From the NCBI RefSeq assembly GCF_900163645.1, contig NZ_FUKM01000022.1, forward strand, positions 1 through 44,804: a stretch of DNA of 44,804 bases, read 5' to 3'. Positions within the stretch are counted from its first letter, which is position 1; each line of letters begins with the position of its first letter. The notes beneath the pieces were generated by a model. That model had not been told where the DNA came from. It saw nothing but the letters and a program-made list of their open reading frames with translations, and searched no databases. The stretch is from Halomonas citrativorans (GTDB taxonomy: Bacteria > Pseudomonadota > Gammaproteobacteria > Pseudomonadales > Halomonadaceae). Shown in pieces: positions 30,201 through 37,639 of the stretch. Made by a program: the position numbers and the translations under genes.

Positions 30201-30388
30201 TACGCCATATCCTCGGTCTCAGAATCTACCACGTCAGCGATGCGTTGATTTATCACAAGTTGCAAAAATCCACTGATGAGCTGGCGGGTAAGAAAGAGAG
30301 CGAGTTCGATATCATGTTCAAGAAAAATCGCTGGGACCCCGCTAATAAAATGAGGCTGGACTTCGTGGATGCTCCTTGGGATATATAG
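27272..30388 (+). CDS. giant glycosyltransferase: FDxxWY/PDVA module, RgpF-like domain and two GT2 domains
   Basis: 1038 residues. Order of parts: two aromatic modules (about 10-90: FDETWY, YPDASF, HFVNYG, FDTDAYR, YPDISNSG, HYLCHGCHEGR); an RgpF-like rhamnan-synthesis domain (about 100-320: VVAHAYHLD, NQGRDIAPF, LCLKLHTKQG, LAGSMFWCRP); a linker beta domain; a first GT2 (about 518-740: VSVIMPCFNRLDTI, LIDDGSEDGTA, SAARNRGL, LDSDNRW); and a second GT2 (about 774-1010: VAVVIPSYESRDDL, IVVDNNSSP, NFGFTHAVN, LLNNDS). Three catalytic-type units in one chain suggest that several consecutive linkages are built by it. A strong terminator follows at 30422, closing this transcript. Confidence 0.85.
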   Translation: MSNAKRALLLDSGLFDETWYVQRYPDASFSQLSPLDHFVNYGWALGRCPGPHFDTDAYRTRYPDISNSGLDPLMHYLCHGCHEGRLKLAGDSNVEPASRLAVVAHAYHLDLIAPLGDRLALLSEPFDLFITTPHASDTKEVVALQRRFSGAQVVNCPNQGRDIAPFFSLLPRLQGYELCLKLHTKQGVTPVAQQWREALISSVLPSREGVRRLVTRLRRDSRLQLAGPKRLFMSQQAMRFGNENWLTRIAKPLGVPLESDWGFLAGSMFWCRPQALLPLAQEVAQHQFEPETGKQDGELAHALERLVGGVIQPQEGQVLLLELASSGEFSIAPYQSHMPLERTMPSRLLAAPITSADVSQNESSLRITGDLNLDSSNAIRGWLASLVNPAPREVIIRIDGVRDIKTSANHFRADLRANGLHQGRHAFDVYPPVELLDDQQHSIELLDAETGECIASKKVRWAFERSFSDFSGYLAHTLVNPYVAQPFREADKRCFAAMENVARILVEHTQVLTEPPLVSVIMPCFNRLDTIEEAVNSVLAQSYARIELILIDDGSEDGTAQWCERCANTNPQVNALLLSQNGGVSAARNRGLEAAQGEYIMYLDSDNRWDTRYVAAMVGAFKKLPHAEALYSGLYRYHGDSETPAGVMFGPLNRSLLFNRNYVDLNTFVHTREAWQRLGGFDEALPRYVDWDLVRRYALDAVLYSVPVILTHYFIDKASNSLTNNQQYLSYLEAVREKTGATYAAKPRQTQAAVTDNSVTGTPQAEVATLERGVAVVIPSYESRDDLQECLESLYALNLGASLEIIVVDNNSSPAVCEFIRQESDGERIKAVFNDANFGFTHAVNLGIHAAKADHDIVLLNNDSLVTPGAFEAMQHAAYSLPECGLVVPQQVLLGGTKTLNDHVPYADASYPCDVNISKHHANVHHVPLFHDGRTLEITFAPFFCVYIPRHVYREAGDLDAQYGRHYRSDRIYCDVVRHILGLRIYHVSDALIYHKLQKSTDELAGKKESEFDIMFKKNRWDPANKMRLDFVDAPWDI

Positions 30389-30421
30389 CGTTTCCAGAAG
30401 CACTACTGAAATTTGTTGTTC

Positions 30422-30461
30422 AGACAAGCCGCACTTTACGAGATGCGGCTTGTCTCATTTT
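30422..30461 (+). terminator. Rho-independent terminator after the 1038-residue GT gene
   Basis: Perfect 12-bp stem, AGACAAGCCGCA (30422-30433) with TGCGGCTTGTCT (30444-30455), a ten-base loop and a short T run (CATTTT). About 30 bases after the stop codon. Confidence 0.88.
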
Positions 30462-30515
30462 GGACAATTCTTACCGAGTATCGCTGTGGTGTAAGGTTAT
30501 GATGGAAACTTTGAT

Positions 30516-31928
30516 GTGAAAAGCCTACGTACAGCGTCTAATCTCTGGCTGCAGCAGGTGAAAAAAACGGTCATCAGTCATCGGGGGCAGCAGGCGGTTA
30601 ACCAGGGCCTGCGATGGCATCTGGATTATCCATCGCTTGAATGCCCGCCTTGGCTGAATCAAAACGGCTGGGTAGTGCAGGGCTGGGTGTTACTTCCCCC
30701 TTCGCTTTCGAAATCCATGGAAGATGTAAGAGTCATTGCTTGCTGGAACTCGGTATTTGAGCTTTGCCATCCGTTGAGCCTGGAACGCCCTGACGTTATT
30801 GAAGCCGTGCTTGGGGAAGACCCTGCCAAGCATCCTCAATTACGCTGTGGGTTTCGCTTCACTGTTCCGCATCAACTGACTACCTGTACGCTGGAAATAT
30901 GTGTCAACGGTGAACGTATACCGTTGCCCATAGTGAGTATGCCCGAATTGCCGGAGTCAGACGGTGCTGAAGTCGCACCCTTGAAAGTACTGGAAGGTAA
31001 AGCGAACTGGCTATTTCTGGACAACGATACCAATGGCAGCGTTGATCAGTACCGAGGGCGTTTACTGCTTACCGATGAAGGGGTTAAAGGTTGGCAGCGC
31101 TATTTGAAAGACTTCCACGCGCTTGCTGAAAAGCATGGAGCGGCCTCTGCAGTGCTGGTGGCACCTGCCAAGGAGAGCGTGATGGGGCCTCGGTATCACC
31201 CTTACGCGGAAGGCGCAGGCGGGCCCATTCAACAACTGTTAGCGCTGCCGGAAGCCCTGGTGCTGGTCTATCCCGTGCAGGCATTAATGGCACTAGGTGA
31301 TGACGCATTTATTCAGACGGATACGCATTGGACGCAGCAGGGCGCCATGGCGGCGTCCAAGGTGCTGGCAGCGGCGCTTGGGCTTGATGAGTGGGCGGTG
31401 GAGAATACCTTTGTCGATGATGAGTATGGTGAACGTTCCTTGACCGGCGATTTGGGCAGTAAGCTAAAACCCGAACGAACCTGCCGTATCAACTCGCTGC
31501 GCACGTTTAATTATCATCAGTACCGCTGTTTTGATAATGGCCTGCCGAACTTTGGACGCCTGATAGTGCTTGCCAATGGAAAGGCTTTGATGCCGGGTAC
31601 TTGCTTGATATTTGGTTCTTCATCCAGCTATTCGATGTTTAACTACGTGAGTCGGCTGTTTAAGCGTGTGGTGTTTGTGCACAGTGCTGGTAATCTTGAC
31701 CCTGAAGTGGTCAAGGCTGTACAGCCTGAGTTTTTGGTCGCTCAAACGAATGCGCGTTTTGTGGTGCAGGTGCCTAGGGCTAGCTGTTCGTTGCAGGCGT
31801 TGATCGCTGAAAAAAAAGCGTGTCTTTCCGAGGAGGAGATCATGATGGTGGCCAAGCGTCGTATAGATGTTGAAACGCATAACCCTATCATTTCCTCACT
31901 GGGTCTTTCTCCTTGGATAGTTACATAA
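30516..31928 (+). CDS. AlgX/AlgJ-like SGNH O-acetyltransferase paralogue
   Basis: 470 residues, GTG start at 30516. It shares its plan with the protein at 1770: EGKANWLFLDND, an AKESVMGPRYHPY block, DTHW (about residues 269-272, catalytic Asp and His), TGDLGSKLKPER and a VAQTNARFVV end. In the nucleophile block the usual GDS is replaced by GSS (about 367-369), the Ser being kept and the Asp lost. Probable role: O-acetylation or related acyl transfer on the polysaccharide. No signal peptide is evident, which is odd for the AlgX/AlgJ group. The gene is GC-richer than its paralogue, so the duplication is old or the copies have different origins. Confidence 0.72.
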   Translation: MKSLRTASNLWLQQVKKTVISHRGQQAVNQGLRWHLDYPSLECPPWLNQNGWVVQGWVLLPPSLSKSMEDVRVIACWNSVFELCHPLSLERPDVIEAVLGEDPAKHPQLRCGFRFTVPHQLTTCTLEICVNGERIPLPIVSMPELPESDGAEVAPLKVLEGKANWLFLDNDTNGSVDQYRGRLLLTDEGVKGWQRYLKDFHALAEKHGAASAVLVAPAKESVMGPRYHPYAEGAGGPIQQLLALPEALVLVYPVQALMALGDDAFIQTDTHWTQQGAMAASKVLAAALGLDEWAVENTFVDDEYGERSLTGDLGSKLKPERTCRINSLRTFNYHQYRCFDNGLPNFGRLIVLANGKALMPGTCLIFGSSSSYSMFNYVSRLFKRVVFVHSAGNLDPEVVKAVQPEFLVAQTNARFVVQVPRASCSLQALIAEKKACLSEEEIMMVAKRRIDVETHNPIISSLGLSPWIVT

Positions 31929-32006
31929 GGTGTCTTCCGGGATGTTGCAAACGCTGCTGGCTGTTAAGATATCCGCTTTTTTAAAGCTGGGTACGCCGCT
32001 GACACA

Positions 32007-34262
32007 ATGAAGAGAATCCAACCCTATGAGACGCCCAAAAGGTGGCGTCTTCATCACCGTGCTCCCCAGCATTTTATCCCGTTGCAGCAGCTATCTGCCG
32101 CTACCCGCCCAAGCGAATGGTGCTCGCTTGGCACACAGCCTGTTTTCCAACTGCGTGGACAATTGCCGCTTGCGGGCTGGAACATGCTCGAAATTGCCTG
32201 TGAGTGCGATAAGAGTGGGATCGTAGCCACGTTAGTGCTTGAGACATCACGGCAATCCATAACGGTCGATTTCCCGTTGCGCATGGGCAAGATCACCAAG
32301 CGATTGGTCTATGTGCCGTACGGGGTTGAGCGAATGACGCTGACGCCGGTAAACACAGAGTGCACCTTTTCCTACAGCCATTTCAGGTTTGTCTGGCTAA
32401 CCCCCAGGTTTGCCTACAACCGCTTGTTTCAGCGGTTAACCAATATGCACCAGCACTACCGCGACCTGCCGTTGGCCGAAGTGAAGCAGAGCTTGCAGCA
32501 GCAGGCACGCAAACAGAGTCGAAAATGGCAGACTATCGCCCTTGAAGATTACGATAGTACCTTTATCAGTATGTCGACAAGGCGCCATTACCAGCGGTGG
32601 ATCCACCAGGTGGAGCGCCGCCGGGGGCCCAGCGAGCAAGATGCCAAGGAGCGGTGCCAATTTGCATGCAGCGTGCTGCTGATAAACGGAAGTTTCTCGG
32701 CAACCGATGTAGCAACGTTTAAAAAGGGCTTGAGCCATAGTTTGGCGAGCTTGGCGGAACAGTCGCTTTTCCCTCGTCAGGCGCTGCTGCTAATAACCCC
32801 CGCTGTTCATCAACAATTGCATAGCTGGCTGGCGGAATGGATGCGCGAGCTACCCTTTCTGGAAGTTAAAGAGAGCGAAGCGCAAAGCGTGGCAGCACAG
32901 CGCTTGGAAGCACTGACCTATTGCGAGCACCCTTGGGTGTGGTTTCTACGCCTTGGCGACCGTTTGGCAGATAATGCCTTATTTCATTCGGCTAGCATTG
33001 CTCACGATAACCCGCAGGCGCAGGTGCTGGTGGCCGATGAAGACAGCTTGGACGAGGACGGCGTACGTCATTCGCCGCAGTTCAAGCCAGCGTTCAATTC
33101 GGATATGCTTCTTTCCATGCCATATGTGGGGCGGGCGGTATGTTACAAGCGTGCGTTTTTGCCAAGACTTACCGTACAAAGTGATGCAGGGAGCGCGGCT
33201 AACGCAGATTGGTTAGATTACTCACAAGTTCTAAGCGTTATGCGCCGCGCCGATTTTACGCCCGACATGCTGGCGCATATTCCCCATGTTGCCTATCACG
33301 GAGTGCCCGAAACGGCCAGCGCCTCCTATGTTTCGTTAGTTCAGCAGCATCTTGACCAGTTGGGCGCGGGGGCCAAGGTAAGTGAAGGGCTGTTACCCGG
33401 CACTCAGCGAGTACGCTGGCCAATGCCTGAGCCCAAACCTTTAGTGACTCTATTGGTGCCCACTCGCGATGGTGTGAATATACTTCGCCCCTGTGTCAAC
33501 GCGATATTGGAACGTACCGACTACACCCATTTTGAACTCCTGATTCTTGATAACCAGAGCAGCTGTGCTAAGACGCTGGCCTACCTGAAAGATGTGGAAG
33601 CCCGGGATGCACGGGTCAAGGTGTTGCACTGGAACCATTCGTTTAACTATTCGGCCATTAATAACTTTGGTGCTGCTAATGCGAAAGGCAGCATCATTGG
33701 ATTAATCAATAACGATATCGAACCCATGGAAGGCACCTGGTTAACCGAAATGGTCGAACAAGTGTCACGCCCTGAAATTGGCTGTGTCGGTGCCAAGCTT
33801 TATTACCCTAACGGTACGGTTCAACACGGTGGGGTAATTTTGGGGTTAGGGGGGTTGGCTGGTCACGCTCATCGTTTCTTCCAGCGCGACGAAGACGGCT
33901 ATATGGGGCGGCTCAAGGTGACTCAAAATCTTTCAGCCGTTACCGCTGCCTGTTTGTTGGTGCGTAAATCAGTCTTTGATGAAGTGAATGGCCTGAACGA
34001 GACAGACTTGGCCGTGGCTTACAACGACGTTGACTTATGTATTAAGGTACGCGAAGCGGGTTACCGTAATCTTTGGACCCCCTACGCTGCGCTCTATCAT
34101 CACGAGTCGGTCTCACGCGGTGCAGATGATACGCCTGAGAAACGCGCAAGATGGCTAAGTGAGTATGCCTATATGCGCAATGCCTGGGGCGAACTGCTCG
34201 ACAGTGACCCTGCCTATAACCCAAATTTAACCTTGGTGCACGAAGATTTCTCGTTACGTTAA
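32007..34262 (+). CDS. multidomain GT2 glycosyltransferase
   Basis: 751 residues. The first ~130 residues look like a beta-sandwich region (FQLRGQLPLAGWNMLEI). A middle GT-A-like segment (about 215-400) keeps an overall order of strands but lacks a clean nucleotide motif (VADEDSLDEDG is the only acidic cluster) and may be inactive. The C-terminal GT2 (about 480-720) is canonical: VTLLVPTRDGVNIL, LLILDNQSS, NHSFNYSAINNFG, LINNDIEP as the DXD-like site, and YNDVDLCIKVREAGYRN with HHESVSRG. This is the tandem-GT2 arrangement seen in O-antigen and rhamnan enzymes. No strong Shine-Dalgarno is seen before the ATG. Confidence 0.82.
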   Translation: MKRIQPYETPKRWRLHHRAPQHFIPLQQLSAATRPSEWCSLGTQPVFQLRGQLPLAGWNMLEIACECDKSGIVATLVLETSRQSITVDFPLRMGKITKRLVYVPYGVERMTLTPVNTECTFSYSHFRFVWLTPRFAYNRLFQRLTNMHQHYRDLPLAEVKQSLQQQARKQSRKWQTIALEDYDSTFISMSTRRHYQRWIHQVERRRGPSEQDAKERCQFACSVLLINGSFSATDVATFKKGLSHSLASLAEQSLFPRQALLLITPAVHQQLHSWLAEWMRELPFLEVKESEAQSVAAQRLEALTYCEHPWVWFLRLGDRLADNALFHSASIAHDNPQAQVLVADEDSLDEDGVRHSPQFKPAFNSDMLLSMPYVGRAVCYKRAFLPRLTVQSDAGSAANADWLDYSQVLSVMRRADFTPDMLAHIPHVAYHGVPETASASYVSLVQQHLDQLGAGAKVSEGLLPGTQRVRWPMPEPKPLVTLLVPTRDGVNILRPCVNAILERTDYTHFELLILDNQSSCAKTLAYLKDVEARDARVKVLHWNHSFNYSAINNFGAANAKGSIIGLINNDIEPMEGTWLTEMVEQVSRPEIGCVGAKLYYPNGTVQHGGVILGLGGLAGHAHRFFQRDEDGYMGRLKVTQNLSAVTAACLLVRKSVFDEVNGLNETDLAVAYNDVDLCIKVREAGYRNLWTPYAALYHHESVSRGADDTPEKRARWLSEYAYMRNAWGELLDSDPAYNPNLTLVHEDFSLR

Positions 34263-34339
34263 CAAGATCGTAAGTGAGAAATAGTAGGCGATGAACAGTT
34301 AGCCTGGGTTCAGCGTACATCGACGCGGCGTGGTTCACC

Positions 34340-34591
34340 CGTAGTGCGGCGTAAGCGAAGCGCACCCGCAGCGGCGGCCCGGCGCAAAGCAGCGCACCGC
34401 GCTGCCGGGGTTGGTTGCCAATATCCAAGCGGCTGGCGTCGCCTCCCGCGGGTGCCGCAGGCTCGTTTCTCGCCTGCGTTACCGCGCGCTACAATTCAGC
34501 TATATCGTGGTGGAGTGGTTCTCCGTAGTGCGCGGTAAGCGAAGCGCACCCGCAGCGGCGGCCCGGCGCAAAAGCAGCGCACCGCGCTGCC
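34340..34591 (+). repeat. REP/BIME-like repeat: one full two-armed copy plus one extra arm
   Basis: This fills most of the 378-bp gap between two glycosyltransferase genes. The full copy spans about 34340-34493: left arm CGTAGTGCGGCGTAAGCG, GCACCCGCAGCGGCGGCC, CGCTGCCGGGGTTGG; right arm GCGGCTGGCGTCGCC, GCGGGTGCCGCAGGCTCG, GTTACCGCGCGCTACAA. A second left arm runs 34524-34591. The two are joined by the linker with TATATCG and GGAGTGGTTC that recurs in the 36985 array. Confidence 0.9.
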
Positions 34592-34640
34592 AGAGCTAAA
34601 CCTCCCAACAGCCATCGGGGCGAGAAAAAGAGGCGTAACA

Positions 34641-35693
34641 GTGAACAGTGAGGCACGCTGGGTAATGCTTAGCGATGGCGGCAGACCTACGGAAGATATC
34701 TATTTTCTGGAATCAGCCGCGCCTGATTTACGCCAACAAGGGGCAACGATAAATCGGGTAACGGCTTCGCGCTCATTGGGCGCCGCACTTGCCCACGGGC
34801 GAACGTTTTTAAAGCGCTACGCGGGTGCGAACCTGCTACTTTGCCGCTCATTATCGCCTGGTTGGTTACGCTGGTTGGAGCGTCATCGAAATGCTTTTGG
34901 CTATATTGCCTATTTAATTGATGACGATATTGCCGCTGCTGCCAATGACCCAACGCTACCTGCTGCCTATCGCCAGCGTATGGGGCGCATTGTCCACCTT
35001 CAGCCACGTTTGTTGATGTTAAGCGATGAAGTGGTGGCATGCAGCGAACAGCTCGCGCAGCGTTTTGTTGCCCAGCATGGCCACGTTTCGGTATTAACAC
35101 CGCCATTGATTGCTTCATTGCCGAACCTTGAGCATTTTAGGCTACCGCCTTCAGCACCGACGCCGTGGAAGATTGGTTTTCACGGTACGCGTGCCCATCT
35201 TACGGATCTGCTGTATATAGCGCCTGCATTAACGGCGGTTCAACAGGGCAGGTCAGATACTCAACTTGAAATAATGCTGGGTAAACACACGCCCGCCCAA
35301 CTGGCGGGTTTGCCACGCGTTAAAACACCCGACCCATTACCCTGGCAGGCGTTTCGGTCCTACCAGGCAAGCTGTCGGTTACATATTGGTGTAGCACCTC
35401 TTTTGGAAACACCGTTTAACCAGGGTAAGTCGTTCATTAAGTTCTTGGATATTACCGCGATGGGGGGCGTGGGTATTTACTCAAACCGCTATCCCTATAC
35501 TGAGATCGTTCGCCATGGAGAGAATGGCTTGCTGGTGGACGACGCGCCCAAGGCGTGGCAGGCCGGTTTAATACAGCTGCTTGATAATCCTGAAGCAACC
35601 GCCAAGATGGCGGCTCAAGCAGCGCGGGATGCATTTGCCATGGGTGATCCGCAAATAGCGGCAGCATTTTGGCGGTTACGGCAAGGCGTTTGA
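34641..35693 (+). CDS. GT-B-type glycosyltransferase (GT1/GT4-like)
   Basis: 350 residues, GTG start with AAGAGG seven bases upstream. A GT-B-like protein: the N-terminal half has YAGANLLLCRSLSPGW and YLIDDDIAAA, and the C-terminal half shows a KIGFHGTRAHLTDL nucleotide-side loop and the donor-binding stretch FNQGKSFIKFLDITAMGG, followed by YPYTEIVRHGENGLLV. It is probably a single-sugar transferase of the same polymer. The REP-like repeats end about 50 bases before its start, so it may be transcribed separately or read through from the gene upstream. Confidence 0.78.
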   Translation: MNSEARWVMLSDGGRPTEDIYFLESAAPDLRQQGATINRVTASRSLGAALAHGRTFLKRYAGANLLLCRSLSPGWLRWLERHRNAFGYIAYLIDDDIAAAANDPTLPAAYRQRMGRIVHLQPRLLMLSDEVVACSEQLAQRFVAQHGHVSVLTPPLIASLPNLEHFRLPPSAPTPWKIGFHGTRAHLTDLLYIAPALTAVQQGRSDTQLEIMLGKHTPAQLAGLPRVKTPDPLPWQAFRSYQASCRLHIGVAPLLETPFNQGKSFIKFLDITAMGGVGIYSNRYPYTEIVRHGENGLLVDDAPKAWQAGLIQLLDNPEATAKMAAQAARDAFAMGDPQIAAAFWRLRQGV

Positions 35694-35791
35694 GCTGACG
35701 GAGTTTAGTCCTTGCTTACAGGGGAAAGGGCCAATGGTTTTGATAAACTAACTCGTGCGTTTTTTTATTCAGCTTTAGGAAGTAACTAAAA

Positions 35792-36958
35792 ATGAAAATT
35801 GCCGTTGCCGGTACGGGCTATGTGGGGCTTTCCAATGCCATGCTGTTGGCACAGCACCACGACGTGGTCGCGGTGGATATTGTGCCTGAAAAAGTTGAAT
35901 GGCTGAATAACCGCCACTCTCCGATTGAAGACGCTGAAATAACGGCGTTCTTGCAGCGTGATGATCTGCGTTTTTCAGCCACGCTGGATGCTGAGCAGGC
36001 CTATGCGGATGCGCAATTTGTCATTATCGCTACCCCTACCGATTACGACCCTCAAACCAATTATTTTAATACGCAAAGTGTTGAAGCAGTGATTGAGCAG
36101 GTGATGCGTATTAACCCCCAGGCCGTCATGGTGATTAAGTCCACGGTGCCCGTGGGTTACACCAAGGGGGCATCGGCACGCTTTAATACGCAAAACCTTA
36201 TTTTTTCACCGGAGTTTTTGCGCGAAGGCAAAGCGCTTTATGACAACCTGTATCCTTCCCGTATTATTGTGGGTGAGTGTTCCGAGCGTGGCGAAACCTT
36301 TGCTGCGCTTTTAAAGCAGGGGGCAGCGGCTGAACATAGTGAAGTATTACTGACTAACAGCACGGAAGCCGAAGCAATCAAGTTGTTTGCCAATACCTAC
36401 CTCGCCATGCGGGTAGCGTACTTTAATGAGCTGGACAGCTACGCAGAATCCCAAGGGCTGGATACCAAGCAGATTATTCAGGGCGTTGGCCTGGACCCGC
36501 GTATAGGTAGCCACTACAACAACCCAAGCTTTGGCTACGGCGGTTACTGTCTGCCCAAGGATACTAAGCAACTGCTAGCGAACTACGCCGATGTGCCGAG
36601 TAACATGGTTCAGGCTATTGTAGATGCCAACCGTACGCGCAAAGATTTTATTGCGGAGTCGGTACTGCGTCGTAACCCTTCTGTGGTTGGCGTGTATCGC
36701 CTGATTATGAAAACAGGGTCGGATAACTTTCGCGCCAGTGCCATGCAGGGCGTGATGAAGCGCATTAAGGCGAAAGGTATAGAAGTGGTCGTTTATGAAC
36801 CGGTATTACAAGAAGACAGGTTCTTTGGTTCAACCGTTATGCGTGATTTAGCGGCATTTAAAGAGAAGTGCGATGTTATTTTAGCAAATCGCATGGTGCC
36901 AGAGCTTCAGGATGTGGAAGCCAAGGTATATACCCGCGACCTGTTTGGCAGCGATTAA
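35792..36958 (+). CDS. ugd: UDP-glucose 6-dehydrogenase
   Basis: 388 residues, the E. coli Ugd size class. Two NAD-dependent oxidations of UDP-glucose to UDP-glucuronate. Shows [69 protein letters not shown] with the catalytic Lys, and [15 protein letters not shown] with the nucleophilic Cys. TAGGAAG precedes the ATG. With pgm and galU downstream it completes glucose-6-phosphate to UDP-GlcA. UDP-GlcA is an alternative source of uronate for the C5-epimerase-like enzyme at 12027. Confidence 0.96.
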   Translation: MKIAVAGTGYVGLSNAMLLAQHHDVVAVDIVPEKVEWLNNRHSPIEDAEITAFLQRDDLRFSATLDAEQAYADAQFVIIATPTDYDPQTNYFNTQSVEAVIEQVMRINPQAVMVIKSTVPVGYTKGASARFNTQNLIFSPEFLREGKALYDNLYPSRIIVGECSERGETFAALLKQGAAAEHSEVLLTNSTEAEAIKLFANTYLAMRVAYFNELDSYAESQGLDTKQIIQGVGLDPRIGSHYNNPSFGYGGYCLPKDTKQLLANYADVPSNMVQAIVDANRTRKDFIAESVLRRNPSVVGVYRLIMKTGSDNFRASAMQGVMKRIKAKGIEVVVYEPVLQEDRFFGSTVMRDLAAFKEKCDVILANRMVPELQDVEAKVYTRDLFGSD

Positions 36959-36984
36959 GCGTATATCATGCGGAGTGGTTCAAT

Positions 36985-37528
36985 CGTAGTGCGCGGTAAG
37001 CGAAGCGCACCCGCAGCGGCGGCCCGGCGCAAAGCAGCGCATCGCGCTGCCGGGGTTGGGGATAGTTGCCTATGCATAGGCGGCTGACGCCGCCTTTCGC
37101 GGGTGCCGCAGGCTCGTTCCTCGCCCGTGTTACCGCGCGCTACGATTTGCTATATCGATGCGAAATGGTTCAGGGGCTGGTATTGGTTACCAATACCCGG
37201 GCGTCTGGCACCGCCTCTCGCGGGTGCCGCAGGCTAGTTCCTCGCCCGCGTTACCGCACGCTACGATTTGCTATATCGGTGCGGAGTGGTTCATGTAGTG
37301 CGGTGTAAGCGAAGCGCACCCGCAAAAGCAGCGCACAGCGCTGCCGGAGTTGGGGATGGTTGTCCATGCATGGGCGGCTGGCGCCGCCTTTCGCGGGTGC
37401 CGCAGGCTCGTTCCTCGCCTGCGTTACCGCGCGCTACAATTTGCCATATCGATGCAATCGTAGTGCGGTGTAAGCGAAGCGCACCCGCAGCGGCGGCCCG
37501 GCGCAAAGCAGCGCACCGCCGGGGTTGG
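36985..37528 (+). repeat. tandem array of REP/BIME-like repeats (four units or arms)
   Basis: Almost the whole 681-bp gap between ugd and pgm. Units: a full copy 36985-37144; a right arm alone about 37199-37265; a full copy about 37294-37438; a left arm 37459-37528. Between them stands a conserved linker, GATTTGCTATATCGATGCG or variants with GGAGTGGTTCA. The arms carry CGTAGTGCGGTGTAAGCG and its near inverse, TTACCGCGCGCTACG, so each full unit could fold on itself. Frames such as 37268-37618 are read-through of this repeat, not genes. Confidence 0.92.
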
Positions 37529-37639
37529 TGTTGGGTACCATGTCCTGGCGCCTCACAATATATGGGTGACTTGGAACAGACCGTCATGTTTTGGTTGGCT
37601 CGGCAGAGCAACGATTAAGCTGATTAGGAAGATGTTTGT

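Noticed and set aside
36985..37528. CRISPR-like spaced repeats
   Set aside because: Units are long, two-armed and unequal, with conserved linkers rather than unique spacers of constant length, and no cas gene is present.
37066..37618. Open frames across the repeats (also at 34344-34599, 41258-41542 and 44269-44744)
   Set aside because: Their predicted peptides (for example RKRSAPAAAARRKAAH-like strings) are just translation of the repeat arms, shared among copies in several frames.
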